Origin: Ignavibacteriales bacterium UBA1304
GTDB lineage: Bacteria > Bacteroidota > Ignavibacteria > Ignavibacteriales > Ignavibacteriaceae
Direction of reading: 5' to 3'
NCBI GenBank assembly: GCA_002307295.1
Contig: DBTY01000038.1
Coordinates: 62,001-126,000 of the forward strand
Length of the DNA: 64,000 bases
The notes below the pieces were generated by a model. The model was given only the letters and a program-made list of their open reading frames with translations. It searched no databases and had not been told where the DNA came from. Position 1 is the stretch's first letter. Each line of letters begins with the position of its first letter. Shown piece after piece: positions 8,743-17,259 of this stretch. The position numbers were made by a program, and so were the translations under genes.

Positions 8743-9555
8743 CTAAACTATGAATTTGTTTAAGTACAATAACAGAACATCAATAAAAGCTTCGGGGTTC
8801 TCTAAATGAACATTATGCCCGCAATTATTTATGATAGTATGTTCTGAATCAGGCAAAAGATCGTTCATGTGGCTGTTTATGGCAGTAAATTTTTCATCGA
8901 GTTCTCCGGTTAATAAATGAACCGGAAAATTAAATGCTGGTATCTTATCCCACAACTGCGTCATACTACCGGAGCTAAAACCGCGCAGGCTATATGCAAG
9001 TCCGTCCAAATCATTTTTTAATTTAGCTTTTCGGATATCGTTTTGTTTTTCAAAAGAGAGAGATTTCTGCGAATCAAAAAGAGGGAGGTTTGTCCAATAG
9101 TCGGTAAATTTACCCAGCCCGTTTTCAAAAATAAAATCTGCAAGCTCATTATCTTTTTTAACACGTTCTTTCTGTTCTTCGGCGTTTTCTATTCCGGCTG
9201 TTGCGCTTTCGAGGAATAGGCCTCTAACCATATCCGGATATTGATTTACAAACGATAACGCGGCGCGGCCTCCCATTGAATAACCCACGATAAGCAGTTT
9301 AGTAAAATGCAGGCTTTGAAATAAATCCAGTAATAATCTGATCATATTTTCCTGCGAATATTCCTCCGGCTGTGGCAGAACGCTTTTGCCATGTCCGGGC
9401 AGGTCAATTGTTACAGCGAAAAACTTTGCAGGGATGGAACTAAAAAATTTTAGCCATTCATTTGCCGAGCCGGTAAAGCCATGTAGAAATACAATAGGAA
9501 TTTGTTCTGGTAAAATATCAGATTGGTCTTTGGTAATATAAAAAAGCGGGTTCAA
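8743..9555 (-). CDS. menH: Alpha/beta hydrolase, probable SHCHC synthase
   Basis: The 270-residue alpha/beta-hydrolase has PIVFLHGFTGSANEW (oxyanion hole) at about 20-34, a nucleophile elbow GYSMGG with Ser93, an acid candidate in TGELDEKF, and a terminal His in NNCGHNVHLENP. This is the pattern of MenH, which removes pyruvate from SEPHCHC to form SHCHC. The family is broad, and the assignment rests mainly on being the first gene of the menH-menB-menA-menE operon. The start is TTG with no clear Shine-Dalgarno, because no in-frame ATG occurs before the conserved core. The exact start is therefore uncertain. Confidence 0.88.
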   Translation of the reverse strand: MNPLFYITKDQSDILPEQIPIVFLHGFTGSANEWLKFFSSIPAKFFAVTIDLPGHGKSVLPQPEEYSQENMIRLLLDLFQSLHFTKLLIVGYSMGGRAALSFVNQYPDMVRGLFLESATAGIENAEEQKERVKKDNELADFIFENGLGKFTDYWTNLPLFDSQKSLSFEKQNDIRKAKLKNDLDGLAYSLRGFSSGSMTQLWDKIPAFNFPVHLLTGELDEKFTAINSHMNDLLPDSEHTIINNCGHNVHLENPEAFIDVLLLYLNKFIV

Positions 9556-9679
9556 AAAAATCTGTTTTAAATTATTAATACTGTAAAAATACCAAATTTT
9601 TGCAAATTAATAAACAGCCTGTCAAAAAAGGATTATTATGCTTTAATTAGTATAAGAAATAAACAATAATAGTTATACG

Positions 9680-10210
9680 CTAATTTTTAGTTTTCTGTTT
9701 TTCGGTTATAGTTTTCACTTTATTGATATATTGTTGTAGACTTGTTTTCCTACCAAAGTCATCGATGAGAGTATTGCCTCTTACCGTATACTTCTTATGC
9801 TCTGCTACATAGTTGTAATAATTTTCATCATCCTTTTCCTTAACCAGGTGAACCAATACTTGTTCTGAAAGCGTAATTTTCGTCGCAGTTGAAACGCAGA
9901 GTTCATCATTTCCTATTTTCCCGCCTGCTGTGCATATAGTGATTGTGTCTGTTGGTTCTCCTTTTAGAATATTGCTGCACTTTATCTTTATAAAGGATAC
10001 AATAAAGTGTGGGAGCTTAGGGTTGTTTTTAATATACTCGCAATGTATATCTACAACCTTTCCTACAATAATAATGTCAGAGGCGTTTATTACTTCTTCG
10101 GTAGTAGTTGGTATTTTATATTTTTTTTGGGGTTGTCCATAAACTTGGGTTATGGACACGAAAACAAATATTCCAATAATTATAAAACATAAGAATTGAA
10201 TGTTTTTCAT
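9680..10210 (-). CDS. Secreted protein of unknown function
   Basis: The 176-residue protein has an N-terminal signal peptide (about residues 1-25, ending VYG-Q). The mature part has a short pattern seen at the start of several secreted bacterial proteins: EEVINASDIIIVGKVVDI, then ILKGEPTDTITICTAGG, then SEQVLVHLVKE. I read this as a small beta-rich domain, possibly OB-like, but I cannot name a family with confidence. The C-terminus is Lys- and Thr-rich. It is a single gene upstream of the men operon on the same strand, separated by about 125 bp. A GGAGG sequence lies rather far (about 16 nt) before the ATG. Confidence 0.7.
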   Translation of the reverse strand: MKNIQFLCFIIIGIFVFVSITQVYGQPQKKYKIPTTTEEVINASDIIIVGKVVDIHCEYIKNNPKLPHFIVSFIKIKCSNILKGEPTDTITICTAGGKIGNDELCVSTATKITLSEQVLVHLVKEKDDENYYNYVAEHKKYTVRGNTLIDDFGRKTSLQQYINKVKTITEKQKTKN

Positions 10211-10648
10211 TGTAATCTCATTTCCTCCATAGGCTGATTATCTACCTAATTCAACATTTTGAAATCCATTTCCCAACTTAAGCATTACAATAAAACAATA
10301 TTTGATATATCATTTTATGGTTATAAAAGTAAATAGAAAAAATAATAAATGCAAATTATCCATTGTTAGCATTATCGGTTTTTTATTAAACTGTAACAAT
10401 TATTGATTCAGCTAAAAATTATGCAAAATATTGGAAATAAATGCAAAAAATGTTTTTATGCCTGTTTGTTTTTATAAAAAACGTAAATAATAAAAATATA
10501 CTAGTAAATACCTTCATTATAGTAAAAACTGGCAGCTTTAATTATAAATGAATAGAAGGCCAGAACAAATCTATTATATATTAGTTAAGTTCTTAAGCAC
10601 GCCAGACTTATCCTGGATCACATTATTGAAAAATAATACAAATTTTTC
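10211..10648. other. Gene-free AT-rich intergenic region
   Basis: This stretch separates the minus-strand secreted protein from the dcw promoter. It is strongly AT-rich, with short direct similarities such as two ATGCAAAA-type words near 10430-10450. I see no open frame with coding character, no tRNA and no long inverted repeat. It presumably holds the promoter of the minus-strand gene. Confidence 0.6.
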
Positions 10649-10679
10649 TTGACTTTAGACGAAGATTTAACTTATTTTG
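10649..10679 (+). promoter_or_regulatory. Candidate promoter of the dcw operon
   Basis: TTGACT at 10649-10654 is followed after 17 bp by TTATTTTG at 10672-10679. The second element matches the Bacteroidota -7 consensus TAnnTTTG at all but one position. It lies directly upstream of the MraZ boxes and about 50 nt before mraZ. This is inferred from the pattern only. Confidence 0.5.
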
Positions 10680-10703
10680 GGTTCATTGTGGGGAAAAGTG
10701 GGG
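10678..10703 (+). promoter_or_regulatory. MraZ-box operator (TGGGN direct repeats)
   Basis: Three TGGG words occur in a row: TGGGT at 10678-10682, TGGGG at 10689-10693 and TGGGG at 10699-10703. The repeat spacing is 11 and 10 bp. MraZ is known in E. coli and other bacteria to bind TGGGN repeats with about 10-bp period upstream of its own gene and repress the dcw operon. Here the boxes overlap the end of the candidate promoter and precede the mraZ start by 27 bp, which suggests autorepression. Confidence 0.75.
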
Positions 10704-10729
10704 AAGTTTATAATAAAAGGAAGTGATTT

Positions 10730-11170
10730 TTGTTTAAAGGTCAGTTTACATATTCTTTAGACTCAAAAGGAAGGGTTAGCATCCCGGCCAAATTGAGGAA
10801 ATTTGTAGCTTCTGAAGCTAACGATACCTTTGTTATGACTAAGGGTATTAATAGCTGTATAGACGTCTACCCGCTTAATCAGTGGCAGATTATAGAGGAT
10901 AAGTTAGAAGACCTGAATAATTTTGATGCGAAGAATCAGCTGTTTGTGAGAATGATTTTGCAATTTGCGACTGAAGATAAAATGGATCAGCAATCAAGAA
11001 TTCTTGTGCCGCAGGACTTATTAAGTTATGCTAAGATAGAAAAGGAAGTCTTGATTTTGGGGGCTTTGAAAAAAATAGAACTATGGAATCCAAAAGTATA
11101 TAATGAATATTTAAATAGCATTCCGGAAACATACGAGCAGATTGCCGCAGAAGTGATGAAAGTATCATGA
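10730..11170 (+). CDS. mraZ: Transcriptional regulator MraZ
   Basis: The 146-residue protein has two AbrB-like (SpoVT/MraZ) domains: FKGQFTYSLDSKGRVSIPAK at the N-terminus and the related QQSRILVPQDLLSYA segment near residues 85-100. MraZ forms a ring-shaped oligomer and represses the dcw operon. The start is TTG at 10730, preceded by AAAAGGAAG at good spacing, and no ATG starts the conserved domain. It is the first gene of the dcw cluster and overlaps rsmH by 4 nt (ATGA). MraZ boxes lie just upstream. Confidence 0.96.
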   Translation: MFKGQFTYSLDSKGRVSIPAKLRKFVASEANDTFVMTKGINSCIDVYPLNQWQIIEDKLEDLNNFDAKNQLFVRMILQFATEDKMDQQSRILVPQDLLSYAKIEKEVLILGALKKIELWNPKVYNEYLNSIPETYEQIAAEVMKVS

Positions 11171-12102
11171 ACGTTTACCATAAACCGGTAATGCTTTCGG
11201 AAAGTCTGGACTTATTAGTAGTTAAAAAAAATGGAATATACTTTGACGGAACGCTTGGTTTCGGCGGTCATTCGGAAGGGATACTAAAAGCCTTAGACGA
11301 AGACGGCCGGCTTATAGCTACCGACGTGGATCTGGAAGCGTTTAATTATTCCAAAGAAAAATTTAAAGACGACGGACGCGTATCGTTTTACAATACTAAT
11401 TTTTCTCAAATCGATCTCGTCGCAAAGATTGAACCGGTTTCAGGATTCGACGGTATTTTTGCTGATTTAGGCGTTTCGTCTTTTCAGCTAGATAATTCGG
11501 AATCAGGTTTTACATATCGCGCTGAAGCTCCGCTTGATCTTCGTATGGATAAAAAAATTGCGGTTTCGGCCGCTGAAGTTGTTAATACTTTTTCTGAAGA
11601 AGAAATAGCAGACATTATATATAAGTTTGGAGAAGAAAGAAACTCAAGGCTGATTGCTAAGAGAATTTGCGAAAAAAGAAATATTAAAAAAATAACGACG
11701 ACGTTTGATTTAAGTTCAATTGTCGAGTCTGTTACTCCTAAAAACTTTCAGAAAAAAAGTCTTTCGAGAGTATTTCAGGCGTTTAGAATTTATGTTAATG
11801 ACGAGCTGGGAGTATTACAGTCCTTTTTGAACAAATCGATTGATTTGCTTAATCCTGAAGGACGGATTGTTATTCTTACTTATCATTCGTTAGAAGACAG
11901 GATTGTAAAAGAAACTTTTAAGTATGAAGCTTTAGGATGTATTTGTCCTAAAGATTTTCCTGTTTGTATGTGCGATAAAAAAAAGAGATTGAATATATTG
12001 ACTAAGAGGCCGGAAATTCCTTCGGAAGAAGAAATTAAAGAAAATTACCGGTCAAGAAGCGCAAAATTGAGAGGAGCCGAAAAAGTTGAAGAAGAGCGCT
12101 AA
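11167..12102 (+). CDS. rsmH: 16S rRNA (cytosine1402-N4)-methyltransferase
   Basis: The 311-residue SAM-dependent methyltransferase (MraW/RsmH) modifies C1402 of 16S rRNA. GTLGFGGHS near residue 30 is the SAM-binding glycine loop. FDGIFADLGVSSFQLD and the VFQAFRIYVNDEL segment are family signatures. A Cys-rich CICPKDFPVCMC segment and RSRSAKLRGAE are at the C-terminus. The gene overlaps mraZ by 4 nt and the following ftsL-like gene by 17 nt. Confidence 0.97.
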   Translation: MNVYHKPVMLSESLDLLVVKKNGIYFDGTLGFGGHSEGILKALDEDGRLIATDVDLEAFNYSKEKFKDDGRVSFYNTNFSQIDLVAKIEPVSGFDGIFADLGVSSFQLDNSESGFTYRAEAPLDLRMDKKIAVSAAEVVNTFSEEEIADIIYKFGEERNSRLIAKRICEKRNIKKITTTFDLSSIVESVTPKNFQKKSLSRVFQAFRIYVNDELGVLQSFLNKSIDLLNPEGRIVILTYHSLEDRIVKETFKYEALGCICPKDFPVCMCDKKKRLNILTKRPEIPSEEEIKENYRSRSAKLRGAEKVEEER

Positions 12103-12415
12103 ACCTGTAATTTTTTACAGCATAATATGTATCGCGGTTTTCGGCGGAATTATTTTGGTTAATGTGATGACAAAGCTAAACTGCGATAAGTATATTAAAG
12201 ATATATCAGTAGCGCAGGAAGTTGTAGAAGCAAAGAAAAATACTCAGATTAAACTTCAGGCGGAATTGCAAAACTGGTGCTCTGAAGAAAAAATTCCGGT
12301 AGTGGCTGAAAGCGATCTGAATATGATAAAGATGACAAATAAGGCAGTGATAATGGAAGTGGAAAAATCCAAAATAGAACAAGTAGAAAAGGCGATGTCA
12401 GCAAATAATGAATAA
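12086..12415 (+). CDS. ftsL: FtsL-like divisome protein
   Basis: The 109-residue bitopic protein has a short basic cytoplasmic end, one membrane segment (about residues 8-27), and a periplasmic helical part with coiled-coil character (about 35-70). The TTG start at 12086 lies inside rsmH and fits the membrane topology. Sequence similarity within the FtsL family is weak, so the call depends on position between rsmH and ftsI, size and topology. FtsL works with FtsB and FtsQ to activate septal synthesis by FtsW and FtsI. It overlaps ftsI by 8 nt. Confidence 0.82.
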   Translation: MKKSAKPVIFYSIICIAVFGGIILVNVMTKLNCDKYIKDISVAQEVVEAKKNTQIKLQAELQNWCSEEKIPVVAESDLNMIKMTNKAVIMEVEKSKIEQVEKAMSANNE

Positions 12416-14402
12416 CAAAAGGTTATTTACAGTTGTTATATCGGTATTATTGTTTTTGGTCGCTATCGTCGCAAAATTATTTGATATTCAGATAATCAGA
12501 AGCGACGATTTGAAATACTACGCTCAGCGTCAGCAAACATCAGTAGAAAAAATTCCCGCTGAACGAGGATGCATTTATGATAGAGATGGAAATCTTTTAG
12601 TTTATAATAAAAATGACGTTTCGTTTTATGTAGACGTTAGAATGGCTAAGGAAAAAGATAAAGAAGCGATAGCCAAAAAGTTTGCAGAAGTTTTTCATAA
12701 AAGCGAATCGTATTATCTGAAAATTATTAATTCGGAAAGCAAAAACGCCTGTCTGGAAAAAAAGGTTCCTAGAGAGACGGCTCTCGCTTTAAAAGAATTT
12801 AAAGCTAACGGTCTTTACTCGGAAGAAGATCAGACAAGAATTTATGAATACGGAAGCTTAGCTTCTCATGTGCTTGGTTATGTTAATAGCGATTTTATAG
12901 GACAGGATGGAATTGAAAAATCGTTTAATAAAAATTTAAGCGGCGTAGACGGTTCAAGATTGGTTCAAAAAAACGCTAAGGGCGAAATGATGACAATCGA
13001 AGAACAAGAAACCAAACCGACTACTCCAGGCTACAATATTGTTCTTACTATTAATAAGTCTTACCAGATTATTCTGGAAGAAGAATTGAAAAACGGACTA
13101 AACCAGTTTGGCGGCACAAGCGCAACCGGAATTCTGATGGATCCTAATACGGGCGAAATTCTTGCTCTTGCTAATAAAGAAGATTTTGATCCTAATTGTT
13201 ATTGGAAGGCCAGCGATACAGTAAGAAGAAATAAAGCGCTTGCAGATACTTATGAGCCGGGTTCGACATTTAAAACCATTTCGATGGCGGCTTTATTTGA
13301 TATGAACCTTTGCAGAGCCGACGAAAGAGTATTTGCTGAAAATGGAACGTACAAGTTTAAGAACGTGAATATTAACGATTCGCACTCTTGCGGCTGGCTG
13401 ACAGTTAAAGGCGTGCTTGAAGAATCAAGCAATATTGGAATGGCTAAGCTGATTCAAAAGATTAAAAGCGACGATTACTATAAATATGTTAGAGGTTTTG
13501 GTTTTGGAAATCCAACTTCGCTTAAACTGCCCGCCGAAGTAAAAGGCAGTCTTAAGAATCCTGCAAGCTGGAATGAATTGACAAAGTCGTTTATGTCGTT
13601 TGGATATGAAATTATGGTTACTCCGCTGCAAATGGTTACGGCTTATGCCGCTCTTGTAAACGGAGGTTCTCTGTTTGAACCGCAGATTGTAAAAAGAGAA
13701 TATGACGAAAACGGAAAAACAATTTTTGAAAATCAACCAAAACTTATAAGAACGGTTATTTCAAAAAAAACTTCTGATATAATGAGAGACTTTTTGTACG
13801 GAGTTGTTGAAAATGGAACAGGCAAACCCGCTAAAGTTGAAGGACTTAAAATTGGCGGAAAAACCGGAACTTCGCAAAAGTATATTGGCGGAAGTTATTC
13901 AAAGCAGCAATACAATACTTCGTTTGTCGGTTTTTTCCCGGCAGATAATCCGAAGGTAGTTGGAATTATTTTAGTGAATGCGCCGGTTAATTCAAAATAT
14001 GGCGGCACAGTTGCGGCTCCAATGTTTAAGAGTGTAGCGCAGCGAATCGTTCAAAAAGACGCAGTGGATTTTGAGCAGAAAAATTCAGGGAAACCTCAGC
14101 CTGCTGGCAATCCTAAAAATAAAGCGGCTTACGCAAGTAATTCTGGGAAGAATGAAAACAAATTTGCCGATAAGATTTTAGATGATAAAAGTATTTTTAC
14201 AAAACATATTATGCCCGATTTAACAAAACATTCTGAAAGAGACGCAATACTGATTCTTTCCCGGTTGGGAATTCAGTACAAAGTTAAAGGCGTTGGCAAG
14301 GTAATAGGTCAGTCTATTACCGCGGGCGAAAAAATAAACAATAGATCTGTCTGTGAAATAACTTGCGACGAATTAAAAATATCCGGAGCGGTAATTTACT
14401 AA
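12408..14402 (+). CDS. ftsI: Septal peptidoglycan transpeptidase (PBP3/FtsI type) with C-terminal PASTA-like domain
   Basis: The 664-residue class B penicillin-binding protein has one N-terminal membrane segment (about 6-26), a dimerisation domain beginning near PAERGCIYDRDGN, and a transpeptidase domain. The active-site motifs are STFK with Ser286, SSN at 340-342 and KTGT at 485-488. Residues about 605-660 (from MPDLTKHSERDAILILSRLG) resemble a PASTA domain, a feature of SpoVD- and PBP2x-like proteins. It cross-links septal peptidoglycan in the periplasm. The stop overlaps the murE start (TAATG). Confidence 0.96.
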   Translation: MNNKRLFTVVISVLLFLVAIVAKLFDIQIIRSDDLKYYAQRQQTSVEKIPAERGCIYDRDGNLLVYNKNDVSFYVDVRMAKEKDKEAIAKKFAEVFHKSESYYLKIINSESKNACLEKKVPRETALALKEFKANGLYSEEDQTRIYEYGSLASHVLGYVNSDFIGQDGIEKSFNKNLSGVDGSRLVQKNAKGEMMTIEEQETKPTTPGYNIVLTINKSYQIILEEELKNGLNQFGGTSATGILMDPNTGEILALANKEDFDPNCYWKASDTVRRNKALADTYEPGSTFKTISMAALFDMNLCRADERVFAENGTYKFKNVNINDSHSCGWLTVKGVLEESSNIGMAKLIQKIKSDDYYKYVRGFGFGNPTSLKLPAEVKGSLKNPASWNELTKSFMSFGYEIMVTPLQMVTAYAALVNGGSLFEPQIVKREYDENGKTIFENQPKLIRTVISKKTSDIMRDFLYGVVENGTGKPAKVEGLKIGGKTGTSQKYIGGSYSKQQYNTSFVGFFPADNPKVVGIILVNAPVNSKYGGTVAAPMFKSVAQRIVQKDAVDFEQKNSGKPQPAGNPKNKAAYASNSGKNENKFADKILDDKSIFTKHIMPDLTKHSERDAILILSRLGIQYKVKGVGKVIGQSITAGEKINNRSVCEITCDELKISGAVIY

Positions 14403-15871
14403 TGAAACTATCAGAATTATTAAATCATGTTAAAGCCATTCAGGTTACTGGAGAATTCCTGCGGAAGGATATCTCCGGAATCTTTTATGACTCCCGTCAG
14501 GTAATATCCAGTTCTATTTTTGTAGCTATAAAAGGCTACAACTCTGACGGGCATAAGTATATACCAGAGGCTATTAACAAAGGCGCAATTGCCGTTGTTC
14601 TTGAAGATAACGCCGTTTATCCGGAAGAGTTTTTTACTCATCAGATGGTTACTAAAATATTAGTTAAAGACAGCCGCATTGCTCTTGCGGATTTGTCTAA
14701 CGCTTATTATGATAATCCTTCTGAAAAACTTAAGCTTGTCGGTATTACCGGAACAAACGGAAAAACGACGACTACTTATTTTATAAAAAGTATTATAGAG
14801 CAGAATAAAGAAAAAACAGGACTCTTTGGAACGATAGCTAATTTTATTGGCGATAGAAAGCTTGCTTCTTCTCTCACTACTCCTGAATCAAACGATTTAA
14901 GCCATTATATGATGGATATGGTTCGGGAAGACTGCAAATATTGCGTGATGGAGGTTTCCTCTCATTCGCTTTCGCTTGGCAGAGTTCATGGACAAAAATT
15001 CCTTGCCGGCGTTCTTACAAACATTACTTCCGATCATCTGGATTTTCATAAAACGTTTGAAGGATACCGCGACGCGAAAAAAGTTTTGTTTAACGCTCTT
15101 ACTGAAGACTCTGTTGCAATAATTAATTCTGACGACGCAAGCGCTGAGTATATTGCTAACGGATGCAAAGCTAAAATTATTACTTATGGAAAATCATCCG
15201 GTTCTGATTTTTTAATTAAAGATATTAATTATGATTTAAATGGAACATCGTTTGTCATTAATCATAATAACAAGAATTATAAAGTTAACACAAAACTTAT
15301 TGGAGCTTTTAACGCTTATAACGCAGCTGCGGCTTTTGCCGTAGGCGTAAGCCTTGGAATAGAAGAGAGCGTTATAATAAGCGGAATAAAAAATACTCCG
15401 CAGGTTCCAGGCAGATTTGAAGTAATAGGCTCCGGAAAGAAAAAAGTAATTGTGGATTATTCCCACACAGCCGATAGCCTTGAAAAAGCATTGACTACAA
15501 TCAGAGGCATTATGCGGGATAAAATTCCGCTTTATACAGTTTTCGGATGCGGCGGCAACAGAGATAAAACTAAAAGACCTGTTATGGGTAAAATTGCCGG
15601 CGAAAATTCAAGCAAGACTTTTGTTACTTCGGATAATCCAAGAGACGAAGAGCCTCTTGCAATTATTGAAAATATAAAAACAGGAATGGCTATATATAAT
15701 TATTCGGTTATAGAAGACAGAGAAGAAGCCATTAAAACTGCAATTGCTGAAAGCGGCGAAGAAGCTGTAATTCTGATTGCAGGAAAAGGACATGAAACGT
15801 ATCAGGAAATTAAAGGAATAAGAAATCATTTTTCCGACAAAGAAATTGCGGAAAAATATTTAGCATTATAA
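14402..15871 (+). CDS. murE: UDP-MurNAc-L-Ala-D-Glu:meso-diaminopimelate ligase
   Basis: I place the start at the ATG at 14402 (TAATG overlap with ftsI) because MKLSELLNHV begins the MurE N-domain. An in-frame ATG at 14363 would add 13 residues inside ftsI with no family support. The 489-residue protein has the ATP loop GTNGKTT at 117-123 and DNPR at 411-414 followed by DEEP. DNPR is the known signature for meso-diaminopimelate rather than lysine. It adds the third residue of the peptidoglycan stem peptide in the cytoplasm. murF follows after 5 nt. Confidence 0.96.
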   Translation: MKLSELLNHVKAIQVTGEFLRKDISGIFYDSRQVISSSIFVAIKGYNSDGHKYIPEAINKGAIAVVLEDNAVYPEEFFTHQMVTKILVKDSRIALADLSNAYYDNPSEKLKLVGITGTNGKTTTTYFIKSIIEQNKEKTGLFGTIANFIGDRKLASSLTTPESNDLSHYMMDMVREDCKYCVMEVSSHSLSLGRVHGQKFLAGVLTNITSDHLDFHKTFEGYRDAKKVLFNALTEDSVAIINSDDASAEYIANGCKAKIITYGKSSGSDFLIKDINYDLNGTSFVINHNNKNYKVNTKLIGAFNAYNAAAAFAVGVSLGIEESVIISGIKNTPQVPGRFEVIGSGKKKVIVDYSHTADSLEKALTTIRGIMRDKIPLYTVFGCGGNRDKTKRPVMGKIAGENSSKTFVTSDNPRDEEPLAIIENIKTGMAIYNYSVIEDREEAIKTAIAESGEEAVILIAGKGHETYQEIKGIRNHFSDKEIAEKYLAL

Positions 15872-15876
15872 TACAG

Positions 15877-17259
15877 ATGAAAATAACTTTAGAAGAAATA
15901 TTCAATCTGCCTACGGCGGAAATTATTAACCCGGATAATTTTAAACCGGTTAGTTCTGTTTCTACCGATACGCGCAGCATAAAAAAGAATTCTCTTTTTG
16001 TAGCGCTTAAAGGCAAAAATTTTGACGGACATAATTATATTTCCGACGCCGTAGCAAAAGGCGCTTCGGCAGTAGTAGTAAATAAAAGCAGCGTCAGTAA
16101 ATTAGCCGACGTAAAAGTTCCGGTTATAGCGGTAAAAAATACGACTACCGCTTTAGGCGATCTTGCAAAAATTTGGCGCAGTAAATTTACGGGCGTCGTT
16201 ATTGGCATTACTGGCAGCAACGGCAAAACTACCACTAAAGAAATTCTTGCGACTTTGCTTTCGGCAAAATATAAAGTTCAGAAAACCGTCGCAAATAATA
16301 ATAACAACATTGGCGTTCCGTTAACAATATTTAGCGCGGGCGTTAAGCACAATGCGCTTGTTTTGGAAATGGGAACAAATCATTTTGGCGAAATTCCTTA
16401 TTCGGCAAATATAGCGGAGCCGGATTATTCTCTTATTACAAATATCGGAAATTCGCATCTTGAGTTTTTTAAAACTAAAGACGGAATTTACAAGGAAAAA
16501 TCGGCGCTGTTTGAAGCGACTATTAAAAAAGGCGGAAAGATTTTTGTAGATCTTGACGATAAAATTATCGCTAAGAATACAAAAAAAATCAGCGATAGAA
16601 TTACTTACGGATTTAATTCAGCCGCTCAAACGATTGGCAAAATAAAAGGAAAAACCGACGACGGAAAAACTATTTTAGAAGTATCCGCTAAAGGGAAAAA
16701 GTTTGAAGTAATACTTCCGCTTTACGGCAAAGAAAACGCTGCTAATTATCTTGCAGCCGCAAGCTTGGCGTTAGAACTGGGAGTTAACAAAAACGACATT
16801 CAAAATGCAACTGCTAAATTAAAAGCCGTAGCTAAACGCTTAGACGTAAAAAAATATAAAACGGCTATGCTGATTGACGATACTTATAACGCAAATCCGC
16901 TTTCGATGAAAAGCGCATTAGACCTGCTTGGCGATATTACTAAGTACGAAAGAAAAATTGTAATACTTGGCGATATGTTTGAGCTTGGCGAAAACGCGGC
17001 TGAACTTCATGCCGCTTTGTTAACGTCTATTAAGAAAAATAAAATTACCGAGGTTTATACTATCGGTAAACTTATGCAGAGTTTGAACGAGAAATTATTA
17101 AAAACTAAAATAATAAATAAACATTTTACTACGCGTAAAAATCTGATTTCATTTATCGGAAAGCAGGATCTGAAGAATTCTGTTATTCTTGTTAAAGGGT
17201 CGCGCGGAATGAAAATGGAAGAATTTGTTCAAGAAGCAGAGAGACAATTAGTAAAATAA
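15877..17259 (+). CDS. murF: UDP-MurNAc-tripeptide:D-alanyl-D-alanine ligase
   Basis: The 460-residue Mur ligase has GSNGKTTTKE around 113-122 (ATP loop), EMGTNHFGEI in the central domain, and DDTYNANPLSMKSAL in the region joining the C-terminal domain. These distinguish MurF from the other Mur ligases. It adds D-Ala-D-Ala to the UDP-MurNAc tripeptide. It lies between murE and mraY and its stop overlaps the mraY start (TAATG). Lys content is high, as in its neighbours. Confidence 0.97.
   Translation: MKITLEEIFNLPTAEIINPDNFKPVSSVSTDTRSIKKNSLFVALKGKNFDGHNYISDAVAKGASAVVVNKSSVSKLADVKVPVIAVKNTTTALGDLAKIWRSKFTGVVIGITGSNGKTTTKEILATLLSAKYKVQKTVANNNNNIGVPLTIFSAGVKHNALVLEMGTNHFGEIPYSANIAEPDYSLITNIGNSHLEFFKTKDGIYKEKSALFEATIKKGGKIFVDLDDKIIAKNTKKISDRITYGFNSAAQTIGKIKGKTDDGKTILEVSAKGKKFEVILPLYGKENAANYLAAASLALELGVNKNDIQNATAKLKAVAKRLDVKKYKTAMLIDDTYNANPLSMKSALDLLGDITKYERKIVILGDMFELGENAAELHAALLTSIKKNKITEVYTIGKLMQSLNEKLLKTKIINKHFTTRKNLISFIGKQDLKNSVILVKGSRGMKMEEFVQEAERQLVK

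Noticed and set aside
14363..14401. An earlier ATG for murE at 14363 that overlaps ftsI by 40 nt.
   Set aside because: The extra 13 residues are basic and lie outside the MurE domain, while the ATG at 14402 has the TAATG overlap used repeatedly in this operon.
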